A DNA stretch of 64,000 nt from Thamnaconus septentrionalis. Taxonomy: Eukaryota; Chordata; Actinopteri; Tetraodontiformes; Monacanthidae. The stretch is from assembly GCA_009823395.1 (NCBI GenBank), contig CM020505.1, positions 4,982,129 to 5,046,128 of the forward strand, written 5' to 3'. The notes under the pieces are model-generated. The model had not been told where the DNA came from. It saw nothing but the letters and a program-made list of their open reading frames with translations, and ran no database searches. Position 1 is the stretch's first letter. Each line of letters opens with the position of its first letter. Below are positions 1-64,000 of this stretch, in pieces. The translations under genes and the position numbers were made by a program.

Positions 1-63867
<63,867 letters not shown>

Positions 63868-64000
63868 GTGAGATTTCTGCGCACTCAGACCTCCTGCTTC
63901 TGTTTTTTGTCATGTTGGCTTAAAATGGTCACTCCTCTTAGATGCTTCAAGAGTGGCGCACAACAATTCCCAGTGTGTTGCTGGTGATAAAGCAGTCATA
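63868..64000 (+). other. Start of intron 22
   Basis: 133 bases of intron after the gtgaga donor, cut by the window end. Confidence 0.9.

Overview
The window is a piece of vertebrate nuclear genome, most likely from a teleost fish. It carries the middle and 3' part of one large multi-exon gene on the + strand. I could assemble 22 coding exons, all with GT-AG junctions and all keeping one reading frame across the splices. They total 2,514 coding bases, or about 838 residues. The spliced product reads as an UNC13/Munc13 protein. In order it contains most of the central Ca2+-binding C2B domain (exons 1-3), the whole MUN domain with its MHD1 and MHD2 homology regions (about exons 4-21), and the first strands of the C-terminal C2C domain (exon 22). 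Both ends are cut by the window: the N-terminal region, the C1 domain and the start of C2B lie before base 1, and most of C2C lies after base 64000. By remembered similarity (no alignment could be run) the paralogue is UNC13C (Munc13-3) rather than UNC13A or UNC13B.

Layout: 1-4.7 kb holds the C2B exons and the first MUN exon. 4.7-9.4 kb is an intron. 9.4-10 kb has two exons close together. 10-18 kb is a microsatellite-rich intron. 17.9-19.1 kb has two exons flanking a CpG-rich intron. 19-25 kb is an intron with a CpG-rich core around 22.2-22.7 kb. Single exons lie at 25.2 and 28.1 kb. A 15.6 kb intron then runs to the exon at 43.8 kb that carries the NF motif. From 45.5 to 63.9 kb there are 11 further exons.

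About 96% of the window is intron. I found no second protein gene, tRNA, rRNA or CRISPR array. Long open frames inside the introns are low-complexity or chance frames. The introns hold many CA, TG, CT, GA, AAT and TA microsatellites, a MITE with TTTCACACCAG-type ends, three copies of a Tc1-related inverted-repeat element, and one degenerate SINE-like repeat. This mix is typical of teleosts.

Most worth a second look: (1) a candidate 27-nt in-frame microexon at 50350-50376, with a roughly 150-nt AG-free upstream zone; (2) an exon 18 acceptor whose polypyrimidine tract is a (CT)24 microsatellite; (3) a palindromic repeat cluster just upstream of exon 2; (4) a MITE ending about 60 bases before exon 4; (5) several CpG-rich intronic blocks with promoter-like motifs; (6) complementary ATT/AAT repeat tracts after exon 9. 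I see no new multi-gene system here. The interest lies in how one synaptic gene may be spliced and regulated.
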